Made by a program: the position numbers and the translations under genes. A stretch of DNA of 64,000 nt from Synechococcus sp. CS-1331 (GTDB lineage Bacteria; Cyanobacteriota; Cyanobacteriia; PCC-6307; Cyanobiaceae): assembly GCA_025127975.1 (NCBI GenBank), contig JAHLYQ010000031.1, positions 100,510 through 164,509 of the forward strand. The letters are read 5' to 3'. Shown here in pieces: positions 56,187-64,000 of the stretch; the first letter of the stretch is position 1, and the number at the start of each line of letters is the position of its first letter. The notes beneath the pieces are model-generated. The model was not told the DNA's origin. It ran no database searches and saw only the letters and a list, made by a program, of their open reading frames with translations.

Positions 56187-56348
56187 TCATGTCTGTCCAA
56201 ATTGAGCTTTGGCCTGCTCGTAAAAGGGCCCATCCACCTCGCCAATCCCCGCTTCCCGGGCCATTGCTTCGATTCGCCGTCGCACTGCCGGCCGCACGAA
56301 AAAGGGCACCTCCCTCAGCAGGGCCTCGGCGTCAGGGTGCCAGTTCAT
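56187..56348 (-). CDS. Free-standing PCP-reductase-like domain protein
   Basis: A 53-residue protein starting MNWHPDAEALLREVPFFVRP and ending FYEQAKAQFGQT. This is the helical domain found at the C-terminus of ChlB, the light-independent protochlorophyllide reductase subunit (W-x-PEAE-x-x-L-x-x-x-PFFVR, RRRIEAMAREAGI). Short free-standing copies occur in cyanobacteria, with unknown role. The spacing of the conserved residues is intact. It lies between tRNA-Ala and the 65-residue gene on the same strand, possibly in one transcript with them. Confidence 0.85.
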   Translation of the reverse strand: MNWHPDAEALLREVPFFVRPAVRRRIEAMAREAGIGEVDGPFYEQAKAQFGQT

Positions 56349-56381
56349 GCTGCCTGCCCAAAGCGGGGTTGGCGATAAAAG

Positions 56382-56454
56382 TGGAGAATAGGGGACTCGA
56401 ACCCCTGACCTCTGCGGTGCGATCGCAGCGCTCTACCAGCTGAGCTAATTCCCC
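56382..56454 (-). tRNA. tRNA-Ala (anticodon CGC)
   Basis: On the minus strand the acceptor stem GGGGAAT pairs with ATTCTCC, the D arm is TAGCTCAGCTGGTAGAGCG, the anticodon stem CTGCG/CGCAG encloses ATCGCAC giving anticodon CGC, and the T arm is AGGGGTTCGAGTCCCCT. Seventy-three bases; CCA is not encoded. Confidence 0.94.
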
Positions 56455-56517
56455 GAATTCGGGCTCCTCGGAGCTTTCCTTGACCATTATCTCCGACATC
56501 TCCGCCACTTCCTTGCC

Positions 56518-56727
56518 ATGAGCGCGTCGATCACCCCGGAGCGGCTCGCCGCCTTTGATGAAGCCTCAGTAGCCGAGCTGGCTCGCCGCCTCGAGGAAGA
56601 CGACTATCCCAGCGCCTTCGACGGCTTGGACGACTGGCACCTGATGCGTGCGCTGGCCATTCACAAGCCTGAATTGGCACGCCCCTACGTGCATCTGGTG
56701 GATCAGGAACCCTTTGATGAAGAGTGA
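56518..56727 (+). CDS. DUF2555 family protein
   Basis: A 69-residue acidic protein of a cyanobacterial family of unknown function. The typical sequence is ITPERLAAFDEASVAELARRLEEDDYP, then FDGLDDWHLMRALAIHKPEL and YVHLVDQEPFDEE. Its end overlaps the coaBC start by 11 bases, so the two are likely translationally linked. Confidence 0.87.
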   Translation: MSASITPERLAAFDEASVAELARRLEEDDYPSAFDGLDDWHLMRALAIHKPELARPYVHLVDQEPFDEE

Positions 56728-57970
56728 GCCAGACCCAACTGAGCCAGCCCTAAATGACCCCCTGGCGGGTCGCCGCATCTTGGTGGCCATCAGCGGCAGC
56801 ATCGCCGCGGTCAAGATGCCCTTGGTGGTCAGCGCCCTGGTGCAGCGCGGTGCCCAGGTGCGCTGCCTGCTCACCCCGTCGGCGGCCCAGCTGGTAAGCC
56901 CGGTGGCCCTGGCCTGCCTCAGCCGCAATCCCTGCCTGCTCGACGCCGACCAGTGGAGCCACCAGGCATCCCGCCCCCTCCATGTGGAGCTGGCCGAGTG
57001 GGCGGAGCTGGTATTGGTGGCGCCCTTGAGTGCCACCAGCCTGGGTCGCTGGGTGCACGGGCTCGCCGACACCCTGCTGGCCAGCACCCTGTTGGCCTGC
57101 GAAGCGCCGGTGCTGGCGGCGGCAGCGATGAACACGGCGATGTGGGCGGCTCCGGCCGTGCGCCGCAACTGGGAGTTGCTGGAAAGTTTTGAGCGGGTGT
57201 TGCCCCTGGGGCCGGCGCCGGGGCTGTTGGCCTGTGACCGCCAAGGGGATGGCCGCATGGCCGAGCCGCTGCAGTTGCTGCTGGCCCTGGAATGCCTGCA
57301 GCTCTGGGGCTGGCGGCGCGATTGGTCTGGCCTGCGGCTGCTGGTGACGGCCGGCCCCACCCGCGAACCCCTCGATCCGGCACGCTGTATCACCAATCCC
57401 AGCAGCGGCCGCATGGGGGTGTTAATGGCCCAGGCGGCACGGCTCCGGGGGGCCGAGGTGACCCTGGTGCATGGCCCCTTGGCCCTCGACCCCCAGCTCC
57501 TCGCTGGCCTCTGCTGCGAGCCCGTGCAGACGGCGGCCGAGATGGAGCAGGCCTTGCTGCGGCTCCAACCCGGCTTCGATGCCATCGCCATGGCGGCGGC
57601 CGTGGCCGATCACCGCCGCCAGCAGCCGCTCGACACCAAACTCAGCAAGCACGACCTGGCGGCCGAGCTCAGCACCGGTTGGCAGGCCGTGCCGGATCTG
57701 TTGGCGGGCCTGGTGGCGAGAAGGCCTGCTGGCCAGAGGATCCTGGGCTTTGCAGCCCAGTCGGGTGACTTGCTGCCCGCTGCCAGAGCCAAGTGGGCCC
57801 GCAAGGGTTGCGACCTGCTGTTTGCCAATCCGATCGATCAGGCCGCAGCCGGCTTCGCCGTGGATACCAACCAGGGCTGGCTGCTCGGTGCGGCTGGAGG
57901 CGAGCAGTGGTTGCACCCCGCATCCAAGCTGGCGATTGCCCAGCAGTTGCTCACAGCCCTGCGCCCGTAA
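56717..57970 (+). CDS. coaBC: Bifunctional phosphopantothenoylcysteine synthetase/decarboxylase
   Basis: Second and third steps of coenzyme A synthesis from phosphopantothenate. The N-terminal CoaC flavoprotein domain (about 1-185) has ILVAISGSIAAVKMP, the His of RPLHVELAEWA and the flavin-site AAAMNTAMW. The C-terminal CoaB domain (from about 205) has LLVTAGPTREPLDPARCITNPSSGRMG and AMAAAVADHRRQ, ending with GFAAQSGDLL and NPIDQAAAGFAVDTNQ. The ATG at MKSEPDPTEP lies within the end of the DUF2555 gene. Confidence 0.95.
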   Translation: MKSEPDPTEPALNDPLAGRRILVAISGSIAAVKMPLVVSALVQRGAQVRCLLTPSAAQLVSPVALACLSRNPCLLDADQWSHQASRPLHVELAEWAELVLVAPLSATSLGRWVHGLADTLLASTLLACEAPVLAAAAMNTAMWAAPAVRRNWELLESFERVLPLGPAPGLLACDRQGDGRMAEPLQLLLALECLQLWGWRRDWSGLRLLVTAGPTREPLDPARCITNPSSGRMGVLMAQAARLRGAEVTLVHGPLALDPQLLAGLCCEPVQTAAEMEQALLRLQPGFDAIAMAAAVADHRRQQPLDTKLSKHDLAAELSTGWQAVPDLLAGLVARRPAGQRILGFAAQSGDLLPAARAKWARKGCDLLFANPIDQAAAGFAVDTNQGWLLGAAGGEQWLHPASKLAIAQQLLTALRP

Positions 57971-58268
57971 CGGTCGGGGGGGGCGCCTGCTGGTCCTGGA
58001 GCTGATCTAGAAAGCTGCGCAGCTGGGGGCGGGGTATGTAGGGCCAGCCGCCGCTGCGCTCCATGCTCTCCAGCAGTCTGAAGAGCTGGCTGCGGTCGCT
58101 GGGCAGGCTGCTGCGTAATGCCCCGTCCTGAACGGAGCGATGCAGCTGCTCCAGTTGGCGCAGCAGCGCGAGCAGGGATTCGGGTTGGTCCTCCAGTTCC
58201 CCAGCCAACAGCTCGAGCTGGCCGAGCTGGCTGGTCAGTCGCTGCTGCTGGCTGGTCGTCAGGCCCAT
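57951..58268 (-). CDS. Conserved hypothetical protein
   Basis: A 105-residue leucine- and glutamine-rich helical protein with no family I can name. A long amphipathic helix, TSQLGQLELLAGELEDQPESLLALLRQLEQL, suggests a coiled coil. Then RSQLFRLLESMERSGGWPYIPRPQLRSFLDQLQDQ follows. It is convergent with coaBC, overlapping it by 20 bases, and diverges from psbO. It appears genuine on composition and start, but no function can be given. Confidence 0.65.
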   Translation of the reverse strand: MGLTTSQQQRLTSQLGQLELLAGELEDQPESLLALLRQLEQLHRSVQDGALRSSLPSDRSQLFRLLESMERSGGWPYIPRPQLRSFLDQLQDQQAPPPTVTGAGL

Positions 58269-58409
58269 CAGATGTGTCTACCCACGCTCGCGAGGCTCAC
58301 TCGCATACAGGTTGTTGAGAGCCGCGACATCGTACGGGGAATCAGGGTTTTGCACCGGTAGGATCCGCCCCAGCCCAGTCCCCAACCGCCGTATCTGCGG
58401 CGTTCTCCC

Positions 58410-59222
58410 ATGCGTTTTCGTCCTCTGCTGGCCCTCGTGCTGGCGCTGTGCCTGACCCTGGTGACCGCCTGCAGCGGTGGGGCCAAGGCCGTGGAGCGCG
58501 CCAACCTCACCTACGACGACATCCACAACACCGGCCTGGCCAACGACTGCCCGACTCTGCCGGATTCGGCCCGCGGCTCCATCACCCTCGACCCCTCGGC
58601 GAAATACCAGCTCCGCGAGATCTGCATGCATCCGGCAGAGGTGTATGTGAAGGGCGAGCCCGCCAACAAGCGCCAGGAGGCCCAGTTTGTCGCCGGCAAG
58701 ATCCTCACCCGCTTCACCTCGAGCCTGGATCAGGTTTACGGCGATCTGACCGTGGGCGCCGACGGCCTCACCTTCAAGGAGCTCGGCGGCATCGACTTCC
58801 AGCCGATCACCGTGCTGCTGCCTGGTGGTGAGGAGGTGCCCTTCACCTTCTCCAGCAAGGAGCTGGTGGCCAGCGCCGAAGGCACCGCCCTCACCACCAG
58901 CACCGATTTCGAAGGCCCCTATCGGGCTCCCAGCTATCGCACCAGCAACTTTCTCGACCCCAAGGGCCGCGGTCTGACCACTGGCTACAGCAGTGCGATG
59001 GGCCTGGTGCCCGCCGGGGATGAATTCTCCGGTGAAACCGTCAAGCGCTATGTAGATGGTTCCGGCACATTGAATCTCTCTATCACCAAGGTGGATCCAA
59101 CCACCGGCGAATTTGCCGGTGTGTTCACCGCCATTCAGCCCTCCGACTCCGACATGGGTACCAAGGCCGTGGTGGACGTCAAGATCGTCGGCCAGCTCTT
59201 CGGCCGCCTCGAGCAGGCCTGA
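58410..59222 (+). CDS. psbO: Photosystem II manganese-stabilising protein (33 kDa)
   Basis: Extrinsic lumenal subunit that stabilises the oxygen-evolving manganese cluster. The precursor has a signal peptide (LLALVLALCLTLVTACSGG, with a lipobox-like cysteine at about 21). The mature protein shows LTYDDIHNTGLANDCP (first Cys of the disulphide), LREICMHP (second Cys), FTFSSKELVASAEG, GPYRAPSYRTSNFLDPKGRG, and the end VDVKIVGQLFGRLEQA. The 270 residues are usual. The promoter must lie within about 140 bases upstream. Confidence 0.97.
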   Translation: MRFRPLLALVLALCLTLVTACSGGAKAVERANLTYDDIHNTGLANDCPTLPDSARGSITLDPSAKYQLREICMHPAEVYVKGEPANKRQEAQFVAGKILTRFTSSLDQVYGDLTVGADGLTFKELGGIDFQPITVLLPGGEEVPFTFSSKELVASAEGTALTTSTDFEGPYRAPSYRTSNFLDPKGRGLTTGYSSAMGLVPAGDEFSGETVKRYVDGSGTLNLSITKVDPTTGEFAGVFTAIQPSDSDMGTKAVVDVKIVGQLFGRLEQA

Positions 59223-59241
59223 GTGATAACGAGACCATCTC

Positions 59242-60429
59242 ATGACCGTTCTTGATGCCACAACTCCAGTGCCCGCCAGCTCTGCGGGCCTGATTGCCCC
59301 CCACGGGGGGGTGCTGGTGAACCTGATGGTGGCTGCCGGGCAGCGGGAGCCCATCAAGTTGGGGATCAGCCGCAGTGTCGAGTGCAGCGATCGCAACGCC
59401 TGCGATGTGGAGCTGCTCGTGGTGGGCGGTTTCTCGCCCCTGCGTGGCTTCATGCACCAGGAGGATTACGACGCCGTGGTGGCAACCCACCGCACCACAA
59501 GTGGCCTGTTGTTTGGCCTGCCGATTGTCTTTGACACCGACGACGGCTCGATTGGCGTCGGCGACAGGCTGCTGCTCACCTATCGCGGCCAGGAGCTGGC
59601 GGTGCTGACGGTGGAGAGCCGCTGGGAGCCAGACAAGGCCCGTGAGGCCCAGGGTTGCTACGGCACCACCTCGCTCGAGCATCCGGCGGTGAAGATGATC
59701 GCCAGCGAACGGGGGCGCTATTACCTAGGTGGTGCCATCCAGGGCCTGGACCTGCCCCGGCGGGTTTTCCCCTGCAAGACCCCAGCCGAGGTGCGCGCCA
59801 CCCTGCCCGAGGGGCAAAGCGTGGTGGCCTTCCAGTGCCGAAATCCCATCCACCGGGCCCATTACGAGCTGTTCACCCGGGCGCTCGATGCCGCCAATGT
59901 GAGCGAGCAGGGCGTGGTGTTGGTGCACCCCACCTGCGGTCCCACCCAGGACGACGACATCGCCGGCGAGGTGCGCTTTGAGACCTATGAGCGCCTGGCC
60001 GCCGAGCTGGACAACCCCCGCATCCGTTGGGCCTACCTGCCCTATTCGATGCACATGGCCGGCCCCCGCGAGGCCCTGCAGCACATGATCATCCGTAAGA
60101 ACTACGGCTGCACCCACTTCATCATTGGCCGCGACATGGCCGGCTGCAAGAGCTCCCTGAGCGGCGAAGACTTTTACGGCCCCTACCAGGCCCAGGATTT
60201 CGCCCGGGACAACGCCGCCGAGCTGGGCATGGAAACCGTGCCCTCACTCAACCTGGTGTACACCGAGGAGGAGGGGTACGTGACCGCCGAACACGCCCAA
60301 GCCCGGGGCCTGCACATCCGCAAGCTCAGTGGCACCCAGTTCCGCCAGATGCTTCGCGGAGGCGAAGAAATACCTGAATGGTTCGCCTTCCGCAGCGTGG
60401 TGGCGGTGCTGCGCTCCTCAGCCGGTTAA
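59242..60429 (+). CDS. sat: Sulfate adenylyltransferase (ATP sulfurylase)
   Basis: First step of sulfate assimilation: ATP plus sulfate to APS. The 395 residues are of the plant/cyanobacterial type, with QCRNPIHRAHYELFTRA (HXXH motif), HPTCGPTQDDDI, YSMHMAGPREALQHMIIRKNYGCTHFIIGRDMAGCKS, and the end RGGEEIPEWF. The N-terminal PUA-like domain runs to about 165. It follows psbO by 19 bases on the same strand, a short gap that suggests cotranscription or readthrough. Confidence 0.97.
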   Translation: MTVLDATTPVPASSAGLIAPHGGVLVNLMVAAGQREPIKLGISRSVECSDRNACDVELLVVGGFSPLRGFMHQEDYDAVVATHRTTSGLLFGLPIVFDTDDGSIGVGDRLLLTYRGQELAVLTVESRWEPDKAREAQGCYGTTSLEHPAVKMIASERGRYYLGGAIQGLDLPRRVFPCKTPAEVRATLPEGQSVVAFQCRNPIHRAHYELFTRALDAANVSEQGVVLVHPTCGPTQDDDIAGEVRFETYERLAAELDNPRIRWAYLPYSMHMAGPREALQHMIIRKNYGCTHFIIGRDMAGCKSSLSGEDFYGPYQAQDFARDNAAELGMETVPSLNLVYTEEEGYVTAEHAQARGLHIRKLSGTQFRQMLRGGEEIPEWFAFRSVVAVLRSSAG

Positions 60430-60465
60430 CATTCCTTTACTTGATTCTCAGTTGGAGAAAGGGTC

Positions 60466-62310
60466 TTGAAAAAGCGTTGGCGCAATGCGGGGCTCTACGT
60501 CCTCCTCGTGATCGTGGTGATTGCCGTGGGTACGGCCTTCCTGGATAGGCCCGATCCGGCCAATGCGCCGCGAACCCTGCGCTACAGCGACTTCGTTGAG
60601 GCGGTGCAGGCCAATGAGGTCTCCCGGGTGCTGATCTCCCCCGATCGGGGCACTGCCCAGGTGGTCGAAAACGACGGCCGGCGCGCAGTCGTCAACCTGG
60701 CACCTGACAAAGACCTGCTCAAACTGCTCACCGACCACAACGTCGACATTGCCGTCCAGCCCAGCCGCGAGCCGGCAGCCTGGCAGCAGGCGGTGGGCAG
60801 TTTGATCTTCCCGTTGCTATTGCTTGGCGGTCTGTTTTTCCTCCTGCGCCGGGCCCAGGGCGGTGGCGGAAACCCCGCCATGAACTTCGGTAAGAGCAAG
60901 GCCCGCCTGCAGATGGAACCCCAGACCCAGGTGACCTTTGGCGATGTGGCTGGCATCGAGGGCGCCAAGTTGGAGCTCTCCGAGGTGGTCGACTTCCTCA
61001 AAAATCCCGATCGCTTCACCGCCGTCGGCGCCAAGATCCCCAAGGGTGTGCTGCTGGTGGGCCCTCCGGGCACCGGTAAAACCCTCCTGGCCAAGGCGGT
61101 GGCCGGTGAGGCAGGCGTTCCCTTCTTCTCGATCTCCGGCTCGGAATTCGTCGAGATGTTTGTGGGCGTGGGTGCCAGCCGGGTGCGCGACCTGTTCGAG
61201 CAGGCCAAAAAGAGTGCCCCCTGCATTGTCTTTATCGATGAGATCGACGCCGTTGGTCGCCAGCGCGGTGCTGGCCTTGGCGGCGGCAATGACGAGCGGG
61301 AGCAGACCCTCAACCAGCTGCTCACCGAGATGGATGGCTTTGAGGGCAATACCGGCGTAATCATCGTTGCGGCCACCAACCGGCCCGACGTGCTCGATTC
61401 GGCCCTGCTGCGGCCCGGTCGTTTCGACCGGCAGGTTGTGGTAGATCGGCCCGATTACGCCGGTCGCCTCCAGATCCTCGGCGTCCATGCCCGCGGCAAG
61501 ACCCTGGCCAAGGACGTTGACCTCGACAAAATCGCCCGCCGCACCCCCGGCTACACCGGCGCCGATCTGGCCAACCTGCTCAACGAGGCGGCGATCCTGG
61601 CGGCCAGGCGCCAGCTCACAGAAGTCTCTATGGACGAGGTGAACGACGCCATCGAGCGCGTGATGGCTGGTCCGGAGAAGAAAGATCGGGTCATGAGTGA
61701 GAAGCGCAAGCGTCTGGTGGCCTATCACGAGGCGGGCCATGCCCTGGTGGGCGCCCTGATGCCCGACTACGACCCGGTGCAGAAGATTTCGATCATTCCC
61801 CGTGGCAATGCGGGGGGGCTCACCTTCTTCACCCCCTCTGAAGAGCGGATGGAATCGGGGCTCTACTCCCGCTCCTATCTCCAAAACCAGATGGCTGTGG
61901 CCCTGGGCGGTCGGGTAGCTGAAGAAATTGTCTACGGCGAAGATGAGGTGACAACTGGAGCCTCAAACGATCTCCAGCAGGTGGCCCGGGTGGCCCGGCA
62001 GATGGTTACCCGCTTTGGCATGAGCGATCGGCTGGGCCCCGTTGCCTTGGGCCGCAGCCAGGGCGGCATGTTCCTGGGCCGCGACATCGCCGCTGAGCGT
62101 GATTTCTCCGAAGACACTGCAGCTGCCATCGACGAGGAGGTGAGCGAACTGGTGGCTGAGGCCTACAAGCGGGCCACTTCGGTGCTCACCGGCAATCGCC
62201 TGGTGCTCGATGAATTGGCCGCCATGCTGGTGGAGAAGGAAACCGTGGATGCGGAAGCTCTCCAGGAGCTTCTGATCCGCAGTGATGTGAAGGTTGCCGA
62301 ATACGTCTGA
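60466..62310 (+). CDS. ftsH: ATP-dependent zinc metalloprotease FtsH
   Basis: Membrane AAA protease that removes damaged proteins, in cyanobacteria notably the D1 subunit of photosystem II. The two N-terminal helices ([17 protein letters not shown] and [19 protein letters not shown]) flank a lumenal domain. The AAA domain has Walker A GPPGTGKT (about 199-206), Walker [16 protein letters not shown], and the [24 protein letters not shown]. The zinc site is HEAGH at about residue 421. The TTG start with GGAGAAAGGG before it gives 614 residues. Presence near psbO fits a PSII-repair context but is not evidence of coregulation. Confidence 0.97.
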   Translation: MKKRWRNAGLYVLLVIVVIAVGTAFLDRPDPANAPRTLRYSDFVEAVQANEVSRVLISPDRGTAQVVENDGRRAVVNLAPDKDLLKLLTDHNVDIAVQPSREPAAWQQAVGSLIFPLLLLGGLFFLLRRAQGGGGNPAMNFGKSKARLQMEPQTQVTFGDVAGIEGAKLELSEVVDFLKNPDRFTAVGAKIPKGVLLVGPPGTGKTLLAKAVAGEAGVPFFSISGSEFVEMFVGVGASRVRDLFEQAKKSAPCIVFIDEIDAVGRQRGAGLGGGNDEREQTLNQLLTEMDGFEGNTGVIIVAATNRPDVLDSALLRPGRFDRQVVVDRPDYAGRLQILGVHARGKTLAKDVDLDKIARRTPGYTGADLANLLNEAAILAARRQLTEVSMDEVNDAIERVMAGPEKKDRVMSEKRKRLVAYHEAGHALVGALMPDYDPVQKISIIPRGNAGGLTFFTPSEERMESGLYSRSYLQNQMAVALGGRVAEEIVYGEDEVTTGASNDLQQVARVARQMVTRFGMSDRLGPVALGRSQGGMFLGRDIAAERDFSEDTAAAIDEEVSELVAEAYKRATSVLTGNRLVLDELAAMLVEKETVDAEALQELLIRSDVKVAEYV

Positions 62311-62971
62311 GGCTTGCGGGCCTGCGGGGAGTGCTTCTTGGCTGATCCATTCCCTGCGGGCCCAGCCGCTGCTGATAGTGCTGAGGCCGGGTGAGCCCTT
62401 GCGGGCCCTGCCAACGCTGGAGCGGCTGCAGGAGTTGGGACTGATCCATGTGGAGATCGCCTGGCAGCCGAAGCCGGGCTGGGCGAATCAGATGCAGGAG
62501 CTGATTGATCGCTTCCCCGCTCTGGAGCTGGGGGCAGCCTCGGTGTGCCAGCTCCAGGGGGTGGCCGACGCCGCAGCTGCCGGCTGCCGCTACGCGGTGT
62601 CGCCGCTGCTCGATTCAGAGCTGCAACAGCGGGCGGCCGAACGGGAGCTGTTGCTGGTGCCCGGGGTGATGAGCCCCTCCGAGGTGCATCAGGCCCGCCG
62701 GTTGGGCTGCGGCATCGTCAAGCTGTTCCCGGCGGTGAGCGCCGGCATCAACCACTGGCGGCGGCTGCGGGAGCCCCTGGGCGCACCGCTGCCCTACTGC
62801 ATCGCAGCAGGCGGCCTAAGCCCCGGCGACGTGTTGCCCTGGCTGGAGGCCGGGGTGGATGCGGTGGCGCTGGGCTCGGGGCTGGGCGATCTGGAGGTGG
62901 CGAGCGCCTGGCGGGAGCTGCTCTCCACCCTGGCCGCGCGCCTGTGCTGTGCACCCTCCTCGTCGCTATAG
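62294..62971 (+). CDS. eda: KDPG/KHG aldolase-like protein
   Basis: A class I aldolase of 225 residues, which would split 2-keto-3-deoxy-6-phosphogluconate in the Entner-Doudoroff pathway. It has PLLIVLRPG with the Arg, IHVEIAW with the Glu, and the Schiff-base lysine in [14 protein letters not shown], then [26 protein letters not shown]. The start at TTG overlaps the ftsH end by 17 bases; no other ATG, GTG or TTG precedes the conserved part, so the N-terminus is uncertain. An ED dehydratase is not in the window. Confidence 0.87.
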   Translation: MPNTSEACGPAGSASWLIHSLRAQPLLIVLRPGEPLRALPTLERLQELGLIHVEIAWQPKPGWANQMQELIDRFPALELGAASVCQLQGVADAAAAGCRYAVSPLLDSELQQRAAERELLLVPGVMSPSEVHQARRLGCGIVKLFPAVSAGINHWRRLREPLGAPLPYCIAAGGLSPGDVLPWLEAGVDAVALGSGLGDLEVASAWRELLSTLAARLCCAPSSSL

Positions 62972-63010
62972 AAAAGATTCAAACCGATTCTTCCTGAGGC
63001 GCAGAGACCG

Positions 63011-63805
63011 ATGGGCCGCTCCGCAAGGCAACTTCCCGATGGCTGCAGCTTTCACATCACCCTGCGCTGCAACAGCCGGGCCTTTCTGATCGCCCGCGGG
63101 GTGCGGCGGGATCTGCTGCTGGGGGTGCTGCATAAGGCACAGGAGAAGTTCGGATTTCGGTTGCATGGGATCTGCCTCATGGCCAACCACCTGCATCTGC
63201 TGCTGCGGCCGCAGCAGGGGAAAGACCTGCCACGGATCATGCAGTGGATCGGCTGGTATTCGGCGATGGCGCTGAACCGGATCACGGGCCGCTGCGGCCA
63301 CTTCTGGGAGGCGCGCTACTTCTCCACGCCGATTGACCCAAGCGACACACGGCGTGTGCTGGCCACGCTGCGCTACATCCATGCCAACCCCAAGGCAGCA
63401 GGGGTGCGTAAGGGTTTTCATGACCCCTACAGCAACTACGGGCACTATGGGCGGCTGGCGGGGGATAGCTTGAGCGAGTGGCATCCTGCCTTCCTGCAGC
63501 TGGCGCCGACGCTGGAGGGCTGCGCCAGGCGTTATGGGAACTACTGCCGGCGCTACCGGCCAAGGGCGAAACCAGCCAAACAATCCCATTGGGGCAGCAG
63601 GTTGCTGCGGCGTGATGGGGGATCTGGCCCCAGGGCTGCAGGCCGGGTGCGGGTGGCCCCAGGCCAGCAGGTTCTGCCATGGCATGGAGGCGGGGCAGAA
63701 CTGCCCCTGCCGCTGAAATGGCAGCAGCTGGCGGAGAGATTCAGGCGGGCCAATGGCCCTGGGCAAGATGGGCCCAAGGCGAGCAACTGGGAAGGGCGCT
63801 TTTGA
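63011..63805 (+). CDS. REP-associated tyrosine transposase (RAYT/Y1) family protein
   Basis: A 264-residue single-domain HUH nuclease of the Y1 transposase superfamily. The HUH motif is in CLMANHLHLLLRP, and the catalytic tyrosine probably in WIGWYSAMALNRI. Other family parts are GCSFHITLRCNSRAFL, GHFWEARYFSTPID and LRYIHANPKAAGV. The C-terminal 80 residues are a proline- and arginine-rich extension not typical of the family. RAYTs are often single-copy domesticated genes that work on palindromic REP elements; none was found nearby by eye. Codon use resembles the host. Confidence 0.9.
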   Translation: MGRSARQLPDGCSFHITLRCNSRAFLIARGVRRDLLLGVLHKAQEKFGFRLHGICLMANHLHLLLRPQQGKDLPRIMQWIGWYSAMALNRITGRCGHFWEARYFSTPIDPSDTRRVLATLRYIHANPKAAGVRKGFHDPYSNYGHYGRLAGDSLSEWHPAFLQLAPTLEGCARRYGNYCRRYRPRAKPAKQSHWGSRLLRRDGGSGPRAAGRVRVAPGQQVLPWHGGGAELPLPLKWQQLAERFRRANGPGQDGPKASNWEGRF

Positions 63806-64000
63806 TCTTTAAGCGCTAACCTTGATTGAAATTATTATATTTGCGTGCAAGTCTTATTGAGGGAACCTCGAAAAATCAAGAATCTTACACCTACAGAAGC
63901 TTACAAAAAAACGCCTTGCGGCGCCAAAGGGTCTAAGAAATTGTACATCAAAATGACTGAATTGACTCAAGCAGCTTCGTACTAATTATTGCTCATGCGA
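63806..64000. other. AT-rich tail, possibly the edge of a mobile element
   Basis: About 195 bases much richer in AT than anything before. No gene was seen. GGGAACCTCGAAAAATC at 63861 resembles the outer ends of some insertion sequences, including the first eight bases of the left end of the IS5-type element in this window. It may be the start of an element running off the window, but no transposase or matching end is visible. Confidence 0.4.
63904..63925 (-). terminator. Possible terminator for leftward transcription
   Basis: On the minus strand GGCGCC-GCAA-GGCG followed by seven T forms a short stable hairpin with a U-run. It would stop transcripts entering from right of the window. Confidence 0.55.

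Overview
The window comes from a high-GC picocyanobacterium, most like the freshwater Cyanobium/Synechococcus group. It carries photosystem II genes (psbK, psbI, psbN, psbH, psbO), ntcA, crtR, an ictB-like gene, ycf20 and ycf66 homologues, an FtsH protease, and many small families known mainly from cyanobacteria (DUF3155, DUF4079, DUF1997, DUF3181, DUF3769, DUF3146, DUF3084, DUF3177, DUF2555). Genes are very tightly packed. Stop/start overlaps and short convergent overlaps are common, and long non-coding stretches are few. The genus assignment is inference.

Layout: 0-12.7 kb holds the end of a WecG-type glycosyltransferase, psbK-tgt, cobS, a histidine kinase, purH, ispH, sfsA, murJ and small cyanobacterial genes. 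At 12.7-21.4 kb are tRNA-Arg, glyA, a MraY/WecA-family transferase, cinA, leuC-leuD, a large LptD-like DUF3769 outer-membrane protein and psbI. At 21.5-28.5 kb are a GH38 alpha-mannosidase, psbN/psbH, tatA, an in-frame pth-DUF3146 fusion, a YqgF-like gene, DUF3084 and ntcA. At 28.7-47.5 kb are nucleotide metabolism (dcd, thyX), a TxlA/HCF164-like thioredoxin, a lytic transglycosylase, glmM, a sugar-kinase-like gene, ictB, trmB, a FIST protein, ileS, tRNA-Leu, crtR and gatC.

From about 47.5 to 52.8 kb the character changes to an accessory island. It contains an MntA-HepT toxin-antitoxin pair, a broken ATPase, a Phd-VapC pair, a three-frame remnant of BREX gene brxL, a transposase fragment, a dead IS5-type element, a 420 bp stretch without genes, and an AT-richer outer-membrane beta-barrel gene with a repeated C-terminus. 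The core genome resumes with a DNA glycosylase, a Uma2 nuclease, pyrB, ycf20, a 53-residue free-standing PCP-reductase-like protein, tRNA-Ala, coaBC, psbO, sat, ftsH and a KDPG aldolase. The window ends with a RAYT-type Y1 transposase and an AT-rich tail that may be the edge of another mobile element.

No clearly new multi-gene system could be established. The observations most worth following up are the Pth-DUF3146 fusion, the tgt reading frame that lacks a normal start codon for its conserved N-terminus, the CobO-like protein with a degenerate P-loop, the decayed BREX/toxin-antitoxin island, and the beta-barrel protein with DNA-level C-terminal repeats.
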